Shown here: piece after piece, positions 11,714 through 23,412 of the stretch
How the letters are laid out: each line of letters opens with the position of its first letter
How positions within the stretch are numbered: position 1 is the stretch's first letter
NCBI GenBank assembly: GCA_032158295.1
Contig: CM063258.1
Coordinates: 10,868,583-10,932,582, forward strand
Source of the DNA: Pycnopodia helianthoides
Lineage: Eukaryota; Echinodermata; Asteroidea; Forcipulatida; Asteriidae
Reading direction: 5' to 3'
Length of the DNA stretch: 64,000 bases
Notes under the pieces: model-generated
What the model was told of the DNA's origin: nothing
Database searches by the model: none
Seen by the model: only the letters and a program-made list of their open reading frames with translations
Translations under genes and position numbers: made by a program

Positions 11714-12955
11714 GACTACATAACCACCCTGTGTGTAGGGGAAAAGTGAATCATACATGTATCCTTGTGTAAACAGACCATTAAGATGAGACTAGTGTGC
11801 ACACAAAAAAACATTTTGATGGTTTTGTACATAAGCATCATATAGAGTGTTTTTAGAGGACTAGCACAAACAATAGTAGTACCGGAGCTCACTCAAAGTG
11901 TTCAAAAAGCTTTAGTTATAGTGTTTATAAAATTCTTCCCTTGATAATGGAGAAACTAACGTATGAGGCGATATGTGTATATAGTTCTTAATAGGGAAGG
12001 GGGTTGTGGTTAGGTGGAAGGGCAAACCAGCAGGGGAACAAATGTTGGTAGGGGTGGGGTCTGGAAAGAATGGAGGGTGTGAAGAGGAGACTGCCAAAAT
12101 AAACTTGAGCGAAATGTACTGTGGAGCGGGAAATTTGAAACTAGATCCGGTGCTAGCAAAGATAGATTGGCAGCTAGAGGGAGTGAAGGGAAGACACATG
12201 TCGGTGTGGTCTCTGGTAGTAAATCATCCCCTGACTGTTTGGATGTTGTTTTTTGGTGGAAGACAAGTGTCTCCGTTATCCAATTACTCAAGGCAATGGT
12301 TAGAACAGAGCTAATTTTTAATGTTTTTATGTAATCACATGAAGGAAAGAGAGGAGGGTTTTGAGAAAAAGGTGTAGGGGGGTTAGAAGGGGAAGTCGGA
12401 ACTCGCTAAAAAGAACTTTTATCCGCTGATAATATGTTGAGCCACTTTTTTAAATACCTTTAATGGAATGGCTCAAAACATATTTATGGCATGGCAGCAT
12501 ATGCTATCTTTGCATACTTTGTTTAAATCTCACACAACTTGGACCCATAAATAATCACAAACTATCGTTTTAATAATATAATGACAGTTACGCCCAAAGG
12601 ATGCACTGCGTTACCATCAAGTTTTAGGTTAATGTGTTTATCACAATTTCTACGCAGCAAAATTGTGTTCTGTGGATTGCCGGAAGGTTTGAAATGTCTA
12701 TTGAAAGAGTCTTGGGGTATCCAGTCTTTCTTTAGATATGTCTTAACCAAAAGGTGCCACTGGTTATCTGGGTGGGTTGAAGAAAAACTTTTAGGCAGAA
12801 AAAGCTCTAAGTATGCAATCTTATAATTTAGTATTTTTTCAGAAATGTTAACACCTACTGTCATTTGTTAAATAGTCATAGGGATTGGTTATCTTTTATT
12901 AAGCAGAGTAAGCCCATTACCCCCCCCCACCAAAAAAATAAAAATACTTGAGACG
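11714..12955. other. No gene seen
   Basis: Contains a G-rich stretch (11995-12200) that produces open frames on both strands without motifs, and the inverted tail shared with 5760-5803. Confidence 0.5.
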
Positions 12956-12959
12956 AAAA

Positions 12960-13540
12960 ATTATATTTAATACACACTGTACATGCATTACCTGAAATGG
13001 CGGCCATTTTTAAAATCAAGATTAGATGCATTCTCATATCGGTAATTTTCCAGAAATTGTAATATTTGTGAAATAAGTCATTATAGAGATAATCAATAGG
13101 TAAAAGGCTAACTGTGCTTTAAAAAAACACAACACAATTTAGACAACAAAATATTTAATGCGTATACAGTTATTAGTGCCACAAATGGCGGCCATTATGA
13201 ATCAAAATGGCCGCTGAAACACTAAAAGTATACAAAAATGAAATAAGATTTAATATAAGTTTGGAAAATAAAGATCTTGGTCAATTTAGTCATATTTAAC
13301 ATACTTATTTGCACAAAACATGTGCTAAATATGGCCAAAATAGCAGCCATTTTGAAAAACAAAATGGCCGCCCTAGGGGCGTTAGGAAAATTAGGCATCA
13401 AGTGGATTTGGATTTGTTGACATGTAGATAGAAGATTCTGAAAGTTTCAAAGATTGTATACAAAAATGCATATGGACTCGATAAGCTCACAGACTATTAA
13501 TTGACAAACAATGAGCTCCATGCTGTAATGTTCCTTTAAG
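12960..13540. repeat. ATGGCGGCCATTTT repeats with a solo TTAAAGG end
   Basis: ATGGCGGCCATTTT or close variants occur at about 12998, 13186, 13208 and 13345-13370. The stretch ends CTGTAATGTTCCTTTAAG (13523-13540), the right terminus of the family at 2405. The matching left end was not found. Confidence 0.45.
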
Positions 13541-13556
13541 GCGCAATTTTTTCGTA

Positions 13557-14791
13557 CACTGTAAAAATAATGGGCAAAAATTTACCCAATTTTTTACCCA
13601 ACGTTGCTTAAACTATCAACATGCCCATCTTTTAAGTACTTTTTTCCCCATCTCAGTTGGGCACTCTGATTGCAAAATAATTGGGTAATATTTCCTCATC
13701 AATAGTTGGGTATATTTTGGTAGCCAACAGTTGGGTAATTTTTTGTTTACCCATTTTCTGGCATTTAATAAATTATCAATTACCCACTTATTGGGCGTTG
13801 CTTTTATCCATGATCTGGTTAAAAAATTTCGGGGTATATAATCATTACTAATTACCCATTTATTGGGCTATGATATTATCCAAGATCTGGTTAAATCCGC
13901 TAGCTTTTAAGCTATACATAAACCTTGGGGAAACTTTCAAAGGTGACTAAAAGTTGTCATGTATTAATTTACAAAATGTATTGTTCTCATGCAAATAATT
14001 GGGAAGTTATGTTGAGAACTGTTGTTGCTATGACGAAAACAATGCTGTGGATTCTTCAGTTCTCCCCAAGCTGCCAGTGGAGCAGGGATTGCGCAGTACA
14101 TTGCAGTTTGGCGCACGCATGCCGCGAATGCAACGGCGAGCCAGGTGTACAGTGTATGTACAATTGTAGGCATATAGCAACAACAGTTCTCAACAGCGAG
14201 CGAGGCAGCCATTACTTAGTGTACGTGTAGGCCTATAGTATAACAGCAACAACAGTTCTCGGGTTCTTGTGAAAGTGTTAGGCTCATAGAGTTGATAACT
14301 TCCCAGTTATTTGCGTGAGAACAATAAATTGTGTAAATTAGTACATGACAACTTTTACTCACCTTTGAAAGTTTCCCCAAGGTCGTTGTACAGCCCCCTG
14401 CTCTCCAACAGCTCTTCGATACTCCCGTTCGCCGCCATATCTGTGAGCAGCAATGGCGCATCGCGTTGAAGTATTCACCCACTGTGGTTTAATTTTACCC
14501 AACTGTATGTGTTTATTACTCGTTTTAGGGAAAGATGCCCAACGATGAGGCAGAAGAATATTTTCTTTCTAAATATAATGGGTAAACCCATCTTCGCTTT
14601 CTGAGACTGATAAATAATACCCAACTGATGTAGTATATTTACTATTTGTTGAGTGTTTTTGTTTCAGTTAACCAGCAGGGAAAATGCCACACATGTTGGA
14701 GAAAGTATTAACCAACAAACTCATGAATTATTACCTAGTTTGCCCATTTTCAGATTACCCATCAACTTCTTTGCCCTTCATTTTTACAGTG
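13557..14791. mobile_element. CACTG-ended DNA transposon relic (CACTA/EnSpm-like) with ACCCA-rich ends
   Basis: The ends CACTGTAAAAATAATGGGCA and TGCCCTTCATTTTTACAGTG are inverted repeats. Subterminal regions are full of TTACCCA/TGGGTAA words, as expected for transposase-binding repeats. Inside is a second inverted repeat (13925-14020 against 14290-14385: GTTGTCATGTATTAATTTAC and its complement). No transposase frame is seen. The target duplication is unclear (TA on both sides at most). Confidence 0.6.
13925..14385. repeat. Inverted repeat nested in the CACTG element
   Basis: Arms of about 95 bp share AACTTTCAAAGGTGA...AAAAGTTGTCATGTA in inverted orientation, with ATTGTTCTCATGCAAATAA near the inner edge. 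Inner arms also share GAGAACTGTTGTTGCTAT. It could be a foldback element inserted in the larger one. Confidence 0.7.
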
Positions 14792-14794
14792 TAA

Positions 14795-15615
14795 GTGCTT
14801 CACTTGTGGAGGTGGGAACTATCAGGATTTCGATAAGACACACAATACCCACATTTTAAGCCATATTTTAGGTAGTCTCAAGGAAGAGACTACAAAAAGT
14901 TTTGGAGGCTATTTTGACTCCATGTCCTATATAGTCTAACACGAAGGCCTTGACCCGACAAAAGGATAGGTCCGCCCCGCGGAACGTTTGGAAAGTGCGA
15001 ATAGAAAACATTGTGTCCTGGAGAAGTAATTGCACTGCGTGACACACCATGCATATCTACATACAGCGCACACGCGTCCCTGCGTTGAGCCTGTAACCAT
15101 CTACCTGCATGCTGTAACTAACAGACTGCTGATTTCCAGGTTCTTGGTGAGTAGACTACAGTCTCAAATCTTTAGAAAAAATATCATAAATTATCACTGA
15201 TGTCAAACAAGTACGTTTACAATACAAGCATTGAACTTCCACATTGTAAACTTGAATTCCAAATTGTTGTGAGCGAAATCATTTATTTGGCAAAAGGTTT
15301 ACATGTTCATCATTGTCATGGTTTGGGATGGCCCTAGCCACTCGGTTGCTACAAATCTGTTCGGCGTTCGAACGACAACTAGAATAAACGCAGAGTTATA
15401 AAACCAATTATATTTCATTTCATCAACTAAATGATCAAAATGCGTTATACTCAGCATATGCGAATCTGGATGCACTTGCATGCATGTGTGGATTCGGGGC
15501 TAGTAGTAGTAGTATATGGTTTTGAGGGTGAACAGTCGATATTAGCTCCCCGAGGTATTGGACAAAGCATAAATAAAACTCCAATCAACTCATGTCTTCG
15601 GGCCGGAATACAGGG
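14795..15615. other. No gene seen
   Basis: No coding or repeat signal recognised apart from a purine-rich stretch at 14875-14900. Confidence 0.5.
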
Positions 15616-15620
15616 ATAAT

Positions 15621-15851
15621 ACTTTAATATTTAGATCTGTAGGGCTTTACAAAGAAGATCAGACGAGAAGTAGCTGGAAAAGAAGAAAACTAGGGATTTG
15701 GCCACAGTGCGAGATTTGGCACTGGCACTGGGCTTTACTTTAATATTTAGATCTGTAGGGCTTTACAAAGAAGATCAGACGAGAAGTAGCTGGAAAAGAA
15801 GAAAACTAGGGATTTGGCCACAGTGCGAGATTTGGCACTGGGCTAACCAGG
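15621..15851. repeat. Tandem duplication, 116-bp period
   Basis: ACTTTAATATTTAGATCTGT starts at 15621 and 15737; the unit runs through GATTTGGCACTGGGCT. The two copies are almost identical. Confidence 0.9.
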
Positions 15852-15853
15852 AG

Positions 15854-15993
<140 letters not shown>

Positions 15994-16009
15994 GGGCTGT
16001 GAAATAAAT

Positions 16010-16545
16010 TGTACGGCGCTCCATGAGTGCCATCCAACTTATCGAGATAACCAGATAATAAATTGCATCAAGTCGACTTTTCTGTGGTATAAGTAGACTT
16101 AGCGACATAAAATATCGTATCAAGTCGACTTATAATAATCAAAAAGACGACTTACCGAGATAAATTATCTCGCCAAGACGACTTACAAAACTCAATAATT
16201 CGACTTATCTAGAAAAAGCACCTCGCCAAGACGACTTAAGACAATCAATTTGTTTAAGTTGTCTTCGTGAGATAATTTATCTCGGTAAGTCGACTTCGTA
16301 ATTTGTGTAAGTTGTCTTCGTGAGATAATTTATCTTGGTCAGTCGACTTCTCGATTATTTAAACTGTCTTCGCGAGATAACTTATCTAGGTAAGTCGACT
16401 TCTTGATTGTCGTAAGTCGCCTTGGCGAGATAATTTATGTCGCTAAGTCTACTTATACCACAGAAAAGTCGACTTGATGCAATAAATTATCTGGTTATCT
16501 CGATAAGTTGGATGGCACTCATGGAGCGCCGTAAAATTGCATCCA
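16010..16545. repeat. Large palindrome built of AAGTCGACTT and GAGATAATTTATCTCG words
   Basis: The outer arms (16011-16105 and 16440-16535) are near-perfect: ACGGCGCTCCATGAGTGCCA with its complement, then CATCAAGTCGACTTTTCTGT. The 330 bp between them repeats AAGTCGACTT or AAGACGACTT and GAGATAATTTATCTCG with alternating polarity about every 60-70 bp. Confidence 0.85.
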
Positions 16546-16707
16546 GGATAAGTTTTTTCATGTGTTGGATGGCGCTAAGGCGATGTTCGCGCATGCGGAC
16601 AACACCCAGTGAACAGTTCCACGATCGTAAAGCGCATGACAAGTAAGATTGTTGTACCTCTGTCCTGAATGCTGTTTTTTCATTGGCGCAAAACCATCAC
16701 ATGAGCG

Positions 16708-16945
16708 GGCAACAATAGACCCTTCCCATGAAATATGCAAAGTGAACATTGCGCGTGCGCACACTCCCTACTGGTTGGCAAAATGAGTGAACATCGCGCC
16801 TTTGTATGGGACTGATGGTGGCGTGACGCACACGCGTTTGTGCGTCTGCCTTGTGCACAACTCTATGGCGTTTGCCAACCAGCAGCGTCTGTACGCATGC
16901 GTGAATGTAATTTACATATTTCATGGGAAGGGTCTATTATCCATG
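16708..16945. mobile_element. AATAGACCCTTCCCATGAAATATG inverted-repeat MITE
   Basis: Ends AATAGACCCTTCCCATGAAA and TTTCATGGGAAGGGTCTATT are perfect inverted repeats; the CpG-rich middle has GTTGGCAAA/TTTGCCAAC and GCGCGTGCGCAC-like words. Confidence 0.8.
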
Positions 16946-17251
16946 TACCACTCCCCTATCACGCGCACGCGCGTCGTACAACTTTCTGTGCAACAAAGGA
17001 TCGAGATTATCATCGTTTCGATGAAGGGGAGTCCTTCAGAGGAGGAAAATATTACTAAGAATTCAAGACAGAGGTATAACAAACAATTGTTGCCTGCTGT
17101 GACATGGTCCATGGTGTTTTGTACACCCGAGGGGGCAAATGGCACCCGAGGCTTCGCCCGGGCTACAAGTCTACTTGTCATGCGTATTTACCATGTGCGT
17201 GAATACTTGCTCGCGTGCGCGCTTGATAAGCAGCAAATATAGATAGCTCCA

Positions 17252-17654
17252 TTGATCTACAGTATAATGTAGATCAATGGATAGGTCCCATAGAGTTATA
17301 TATAAGAACTAGAGGGCGCACTGGCAATACTGCGTGCACAAACGCACCGGGACCGCAAGGAGACACGACCGCCATTTAATAGAGGGCAAAATTGAGTTTG
17401 AAGCATTGATCTACAGTATAATGTAGATCAATGGTTTGAAGTATACGATGTGCGTATGGTAAATGCACGCATCACGCGCTCGGTGTTCATGTTGTTGTTT
17501 TGCGTACAGTAAAGTAATGGTAGTGGTACTTAAAACATGGCCGCACCACCCGCGCGACGAGTCACGTAACTTGGCTAGTGCGCCCTCTAGTTCTTCTATA
17601 TAACTCTATGATAGGTCCATTGATCTACATTTATAGTATAAATGTAGATCAATG
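17252..17654. repeat. Three copies of a short ATTGATCTACA...TGTAGATCAAT palindrome
   Basis: Near-perfect palindromes lie at 17252-17280, 17405-17433 and 17619-17654. The first two are CATTGATCTACAG-TATAA-TGTAGATCAATG; the third has a longer A/T core. The outer two flank the hAT-like MITE and the middle one is inside it. Confidence 0.85.
17289..17610. mobile_element. hAT-like MITE with 8-bp TSD ATAGGTCC
   Basis: The inverted ends are CATAGAGTTATATA...GAACTAGAGGGCGCACT and its complement AGTGCGCCCTCTAGTTCTTCTATATAACTCTATG-like sequence (arms about 33 bp). The direct repeat ATAGGTCC flanks it at 17281-17288 and 17611-17618. A short palindrome sits inside at 17405-17433. Confidence 0.82.
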
Positions 17655-17881
17655 GATAGGTCCCAGTAGACGCCATCTTTACGGGCAAATTGCATTTTGG
17701 CTTGCAGGTGCGTCAAACGCTCAACTTATTAACGCAGCCGCGTTGTTCACTAACCAATCCTGCAATGAGTTTCGTGAAATGCGCGCGTTTTGCACGCCGT
17801 TCTCACAAGAAACGCACGACTGTTTGTTCTAAACTGCCCGTAAAGATGGCCGATTTACGTCACACTGCAACCTATCTATAG
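17655..17881. mobile_element. TAGATAGG MITE, copy 1
   Basis: From ATAGGTCCCAGTAGACG to AACCTATCTATA, with subterminal CATCTTTACGGGCA and TGCCCGTAAAGATG in inverted orientation. A copy more than 90% alike by eye lies at 44944-45165. Confidence 0.75.
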
Positions 17882-17884
17882 CAT

Positions 17885-19235
17885 CTGGCACGTGGTGTTG
17901 AATGGACCAGTGAGAATTCGACTCTCGGTCTTGAATATGTATGAGGTATAATAATATCGACTGTTCAACCTCAAACCATGTTATATTTTTATACATGTAC
18001 TAGCCGTGTCTGTATCATCCGTTTAAACGCGGCCACGTGATTTCTTATCGACCAATCAGAATGGAATGTCCCGGGTGTGTATTAATTCAATTTATACGCC
18101 CTAACGGCGTGATGTTCGGGGCCCGCTTAAGGACCCCGGAAAATTTTGGATTCTAGATGCTCTGTGGTGCGATCTCAGGCAATATTTGACCACAAATTAT
18201 TTTAGCCAAATCATAAGCATCATTTTCGAGTTTGGAGTCATTGATCAGTCATCCTGAGTTATACAATCAAACTGAAGGCTACAATCTTATTCGGAGACGA
18301 AAACAGCAGTGGGGGAGACAAACATTATTAGGCCTACTTGATAGTGCAAAATTCAATAAAATTAACCCCAAAAGGTTTTTTCTGTCAATTAGTTTCTATA
18401 ATTAAGAGGATATACTTATTAAAATCATGGAGGTAGAATGTAGCACAAAATATGTTCAATCCCTGCTAAATGGTACAGTCCAACAACATCGCGCTGTCGC
18501 TGAAAGCAGATCCCGGCGGAGAGGTTCATAAGAAGAACAATTTGTTTGGTCGAAGGTACGAGGGTATAGCTTCACCAATACTCTTAAAACGACCAATCAA
18601 AATGAAGCTTACAAAAGTATGTAATATCCATGGTATATCATAGTATTAAGTTAGCTTTTTTATTCAGAATGAAAGAGCGCGCCAGGCACGTGCAGGTGTT
18701 TCGCGCTTATGAAACACGCCGTCCACACTCACAAAATGAGATTCACGTGTAATTATACCTCATGAGACAATGTCTGTCAGTGAATTCATTGGGGTCCTCA
18801 AACAATACTGGTTATTAGTGGCTTTTTGACAAAAAATACCAGGTATGTAACTACTTTAGACTCTCCTTCATTTTTTCCCCTTTTTGGTGTCGCTCTCTCT
18901 TTTTTCCTTGAAGGAAAAGAGGGGGCGTGCGCCCTCACCCACTGGATCCTCCCCTGGGGGGGGGTCTCTACTCGACAAGCTCTGCTTTTTGGAGACCCCA
19001 CCACTTAATCACCTTCTATTCTGTATCGATCACTATATGTATTTATGATTGAGTGTAAATAAAGTATTGATTGATTGATTGACTCAACTACTTTTTCAAA
19101 CTACCTTACGGCGATTAAGTAATGCTGGACTTTGCCTTGTCTCTGTCTAAACATCTCTTTTACAGCTTGCTCTGTAATTAATTACCCCATATCGTAAACA
19201 ACGATACTACAATTTAATAAATCATCACTTATCTT
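17885..19235. other. No gene seen
   Basis: Mixed sequence with a GC-rich patch at 18890-19000. No motif-bearing frame. Confidence 0.5.
19066..19083. repeat. (TTGA)n tail
   Basis: TAAAGTATTGATTGATTGATTGA is a short tail typical of a non-LTR element end; a like tail lies at 63504-63523. Confidence 0.5.
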
Positions 19236-19239
19236 ATCC

Positions 19240-19770
19240 AAGACCTGAATCATGTCGCCTTCTTCCCCTTCTTGGCTTTCTCAAGCTTGAGCTTCTTGAG
19301 CTTCTTTGAAGCTCTGGCCTCTGCACGATACATCTTCTTTTCATACGGAGTCCGACGCTAGTGGAGTGGATTTGACTAGTATTTACAAGATTCCACCCCA
19401 TTTCGAATGTGTCCGCCATTCCTTATGAGCTTCTGCCTTTCGCTCGGCCCCAGCGGCCCATTTTTAAGGCAAGGCGCAGGGGACGAGCAAACTTCTGCCT
19501 GTGATTGATAAGAGCAAAACCTCATCCGCGATGTCCTCTCTCGATATTACTTTCTGTCTCTCTTTAGCTTTGTAGTCACCATGCTTTGACGTTGAACTTA
19601 AACTGACCTTCACAGCTCTTTTTCTTGAAAACGTGGTTGTCGTTTGCCAGAATACTGTTTTTAATTTTGCTCAGCTGTGTGTCAGAAATGTCGCTCTGAC
19701 TGTTGTTAATTCTGCCTTCAAACGAAGCAAATTTTGATGAAATCAGTTCGTCGAATTATGTTCATTCATG
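19240..19770 (-). pseudogene. Degraded coding relic with FKKKxxExQFxFN motif (tyrosine-recombinase retroelement-type ORF)
   Basis: Reading the minus strand, about 19755-19580 encodes DELISSKFASFEGRI, then DTQLSKIKNSILAND, then HVFKKKSCEGQFKFNVKAW, then a stop. Further on, in other frames, come DTFEMGWNLVN (about 19400) and YEKKMYRAEARASKKLKKL ending at a TGA near 19243. This order (KKKGNExQFxFN, a GW segment, then an acidic-to-basic EKKxxRAExxAxxK tail) matches my recollection of N-terminal ORFs of DIRS/YR-type retroelements in cnidarians and echinoderms. Several stops and frame changes show decay. The family assignment rests on memory of motif order only. Confidence 0.38.
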
Positions 19771-21320
19771 GAGGAGCTCCGCCTGTGAATTAATCGGCTG
19801 ATTGCACCCTTTCCTCGATATAACCTGCGTTTTCCATATCGAATGTAGTAACGACCCAATGAGTGTGCTGCTAAAACTGAACCAAAGCATCTATTGTCCC
19901 TATACTTATTACATAACTCCTCGTTAGCACCGAGCGTGCATTCCTTTGCAAAGCTCGAAGCATTGTTTGCTGATGGGAACGGCTGTGTTCGCCGTGAAGC
20001 TATTTATATGGATCGTGCGGATCCATCAGTGGTGTTGACAACCAATCAGCATGAGGCTTATGATAGAGTTGGGTTTTGATTGGTTACATGGATTGACCAA
20101 TCAGGGTTGGGTTTTAACTATTAACCAATGGGAGTTAGTTTTGTTGAAGGGGGGGGAGGGGTTGTGGAGAGTTGGTTAGCATCACTTGGATACAGCTTTT
20201 TGCTGGGAAAACAATAATTTTTCGCCCACCTCCTCTCCTACATTCCTTTTTTTATTATTATTTTTTTTTTCATTCAATATGCAACAAAGAACATACAAAG
20301 AAAAAATTGAAATAAGCATACAAATGGCACTGAACCAGTAGAACTAAAAAGAGCAATAAACGAGACAACCCAAGACAAAAGACAAACGGAAAGGGACAAC
20401 AAAAAGACAAAACAACTAGACAACACCAACCAAAAAACCTAGTCATTACATAAATAATATAAGTGTGGGGGAGGGGGCTTGTTTAAAAAAGGTTCGCCCA
20501 TTTCTTTCGGAGGTCATCGAGTGACTTATTTCTTGTAGCAGTTCCCTTTTCTGATTTGAAATGGACAAAAACAAACTCTTTAAAGGCAGTTATCGACAAA
20601 AGAGGAATTTCTTGACACTTATTATTAAAAAAAAAATTTTTTTCGCTAGAATAATAATAAGGGAGACAAGATCTTTTTCTGGTAATAGACTAAAGCAAAT
20701 ATCTCTACAAGTTAAAGTCACAGGATATAGAGAAATAGAATTAAGCCAAGTTATGATATCGTTCCAAAACAGTTTAACTTTTCTACAGTCCCAGAAGAGG
20801 TGTAACAAATTTTCACGCTCTTCATTACAAAAGAAACAAATGTCAGAGTCCTTTTTAATTTTGTAAAGAAAAGTGTTCGTCGGAATGAGAAAGTGAATGA
20901 ATTTATATTGAAAATATTGCAGCTTGGAATCTTTGGTAATTTTAAAAGGAACTTGATGTACTTCATTCCATTGCGGGGAGAAATCGAGTAAAGTAGTCCA
21001 CTTGGACTGGCATTCAGTAGGTTCTTGAGCTATTGTTTTGGAAATTGAGTTGTAAACAAATTTAGAAGGCTTTTTCTGATTACAAAACTCATAAATCAGC
21101 AATGAGTTAGATTCACTTTCTTCTGTCAAGTCTAAGCCAGAAATCTGTTTCCAGGTCCTTGGTAATGCTTTAAGTAGACCACAATACTTGATAAAGGTAC
21201 ACTTGATGTTGCTATATTTTAATCGAAAATCATGGAAAGTTAGAATATTCCCATCTTCTGAACAAATATCACTGACTTTCAAAACTCCTTCAACCTTCCA
21301 AGAACGGTAAAATATACATT

Positions 21321-21523
21321 TGTTACTGATTTTAACATTAATAATAATAATAATAATAATAATGCATTTATAATGCGCCATCTATCTAGTGTACGATACC
21401 CTATTCCGAGGCGCAGAACAAAAAAACAAAAACATGTATAAGCAGCAAAGAGAAATATAGAATACAAAGACAATTATACAGATGAATAATCTAAGACATG
21501 TTACAAGCTAAGTGTATGTGAAG
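21321..21523. mobile_element. Short insertion with (AAT)n and GCATTTATAATGCGCC, splitting the LINE
   Basis: LINE coding similarity stops at 21524 and resumes near 21320. Between them lies an (AAT)n run at about 21340-21362, GCATTTATAATGCGCC and an A-rich stretch. It looks like a small SINE or MITE tail inserted into the retrotransposon. Confidence 0.5.
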
Positions 21524-22548
21524 TTAAATAAATGAGTTTTCAGCAAGTTTAGAATTAAACCAGATAATTTCTGACAAAAAATGAGCAGGAGGATTCGATT
21601 TCTGCAATTCTAGCCAAGCTCTGACAACATCTTTAAGGAAATTATCTTTCAAGATATGGAACGGGAAATCAGAGGGAGAAATATTTAGCTTCCAGATAAT
21701 GTCCTGAATACCAGCGTGCCTGAGAGCGCCATTTACAAAAAGCTTCCACTTTGCATCATTTGAGCTATCAAGAAGTCTCTTGATCCAGGTACACTTAAGA
21801 CCCTTTTGAAAAGACTCTAAATCAAGCATTTTCAAACCACCATGCATGTAATCATTAATAACGACTTTCCTGCGAACTCGGTCAGGTTTCCCGCTCCAAA
21901 TAAATTTGTAAACCAACTTGTTCACATGTGAGATAAATTCCTGAGGAGGGTTGGGTAACACTGTCAACAAAAAGGTCAATTGTGACAAGGCTAAGCTCTT
22001 AACAATAGTGATTTTGCCAATTTAACAAAGTTTGGATCTTATTCAACTGATTATCGAAATTCAGGTGAAATAGATCATTTTCGTTGTAAGTGAATACTAT
22101 ACCCAGAAATCGCACTGGCCCATTGGTCCAAGGGAGACCCCTGCCAACAGACTGTATATCTTTGCAAAATCTCAATGGACCGAGTTTCATGGCCTCAGAT
22201 TTATTAAAGTTCACCTTTAAGGCCAGAGGCTGACCTGAAGCTGTCCAATATCTTAAAAGTACAAGAAACTGATTTACTACTCCCATCCAAAAAGATGGTA
22301 GTATCATCTGCGTAAGAACTAATTTTTAATTCTGTACCCTCAATTTGAATACCTGTAATGTCTTTAGAATGTCTAATAGAAATCGCAAGTAATTCAGCAG
22401 CAATAATGAATAAATATGGGCTCAATGGGCAGCCTTGGCGGACCCCTCTGGTAACGTTGAATGAGTCTGAGACATGACCATTATTAATAATACAGCTAGA
22501 GATATTACCATAAAGAGTAAAGATCCAGTTAATAAAGTCTTTTTCCAA

Positions 22549-22923
22549 AATTGGTAAGAATTGGTAGGAAAAAAACTTGTAAAATATACTTTTGATCACA
22601 GATTTACATAAAACTTACACGGTCTAATGATGATGATAGTAGAAAACATCCCTTGAAATATTTCTGTCTGAAATGCCATATTTGATGAGAAATTAATAAA
22701 CTAATTTTCCGATTGGAGTTTATCGCTCAGTGAGCGTTTTATTCATTTGTTGAATCTATATGATTTCATGCAAAATGTGTAATCGGTTTTTCACTATTTT
22801 CTCGGGACCCAGATGGCCGATCGATCTCAAACTTCTACAGGTTTGTCAGTTTATGTATATGGTGGATTACATAAAGTGCCTACACTGCCAGCAACTGTTT
22901 TGTTAGCAAAACCAATTCTGTAG
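22549..22923. mobile_element. TTAAAGG-family MITE inside the LINE, both termini missing
   Basis: The sequence matches the MITE copies at 2405, 24471, 26004 and 27049 over nearly their full length, but the outer TTAAAGGAACATTACAG is absent on both sides. The left edge reads AAAATTGGTAAGAATTGG, and the right edge stops at CCAATTCTGTA followed by GAAGAATG. It sits where the LINE has lost the segment between endonuclease and RT. Confidence 0.8.
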
Positions 22924-23367
22924 AAGAATGAGGGGGGGGGGGGGGATGGTTTGATTTCCAGCTAAAATGCCTAACCCCAGGATTGTTTTCTCTCCAAACA
23001 TCAATTAATTCCAGGGTCTCAATGATATTAGAGATTTTGTTTTGCACTTTAAAATTGGTGCAGGGCCTACCACCCTTCTTATCGAAGGTAATATTTCTAA
23101 CAGCATTGAAGTCTCCACCCATAATGATATTCTCGCAGTTAAACTCAGACATTTTTTCAACAATCTGATCAAACAAAACAGGCCTGTCTTCATTGTAAGC
23201 ATAAACATTCCACTCCTACATTCCACCAATTTTTCATTCCGAATCTTTGGGACAGAAAAACGACGTGGACATTATAATATTTAGTAATAATAGTGCCCTA
23301 CCATTCGCAAGGGGCTTTTTTACAGGTCCCCTCGTGCGTTCCAACTTGCCTTGATCAAGGACAGAAG

Positions 23368-23412
23368 TGTCATGACCGGGATTCAAACCCACACTCTGCT
23401 GCTAACAACACC
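23368..23412 (-). mobile_element. SINE fragment (tRNA-like B box), minus strand
   Basis: TCATGACCGGGATTCAAACCC is the complement of a tRNA-like B box as in the SINEs at 850 and 44016; the rest is lost. Confidence 0.45.

Larger units (their letters stand above)
20270..23260 (-). mobile_element. Tx1/L1-like non-LTR retrotransposon (LINE), broken and internally deleted
   Basis: On the minus strand, 23176-22930 encodes an APE-type endonuclease piece (IIMGGDFNAVRN). Next, 22550-21999 encodes reverse transcriptase with GVRQGCPLSPYLF and YADD at 22314-22303, continuing as FNKSEAMKLG and VRFLGIVF. Then 21988-21524 and 21320-20590 encode thumb and C-terminal parts, ending in a CxxC-HLFW zinc-knuckle-like motif (CFFCNEERENLLHLFWDC). 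The region between endonuclease and RT, including RT motifs 0-2, is missing; a MITE lies there. A second insertion with an (AAT)n stretch splits 21321-21523. Frames change near 22240 and 21990. Left of 20590 is AT-rich 3' sequence. The motif set fits the L1/Tx1 clade; the copy is non-functional. Confidence 0.82.
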
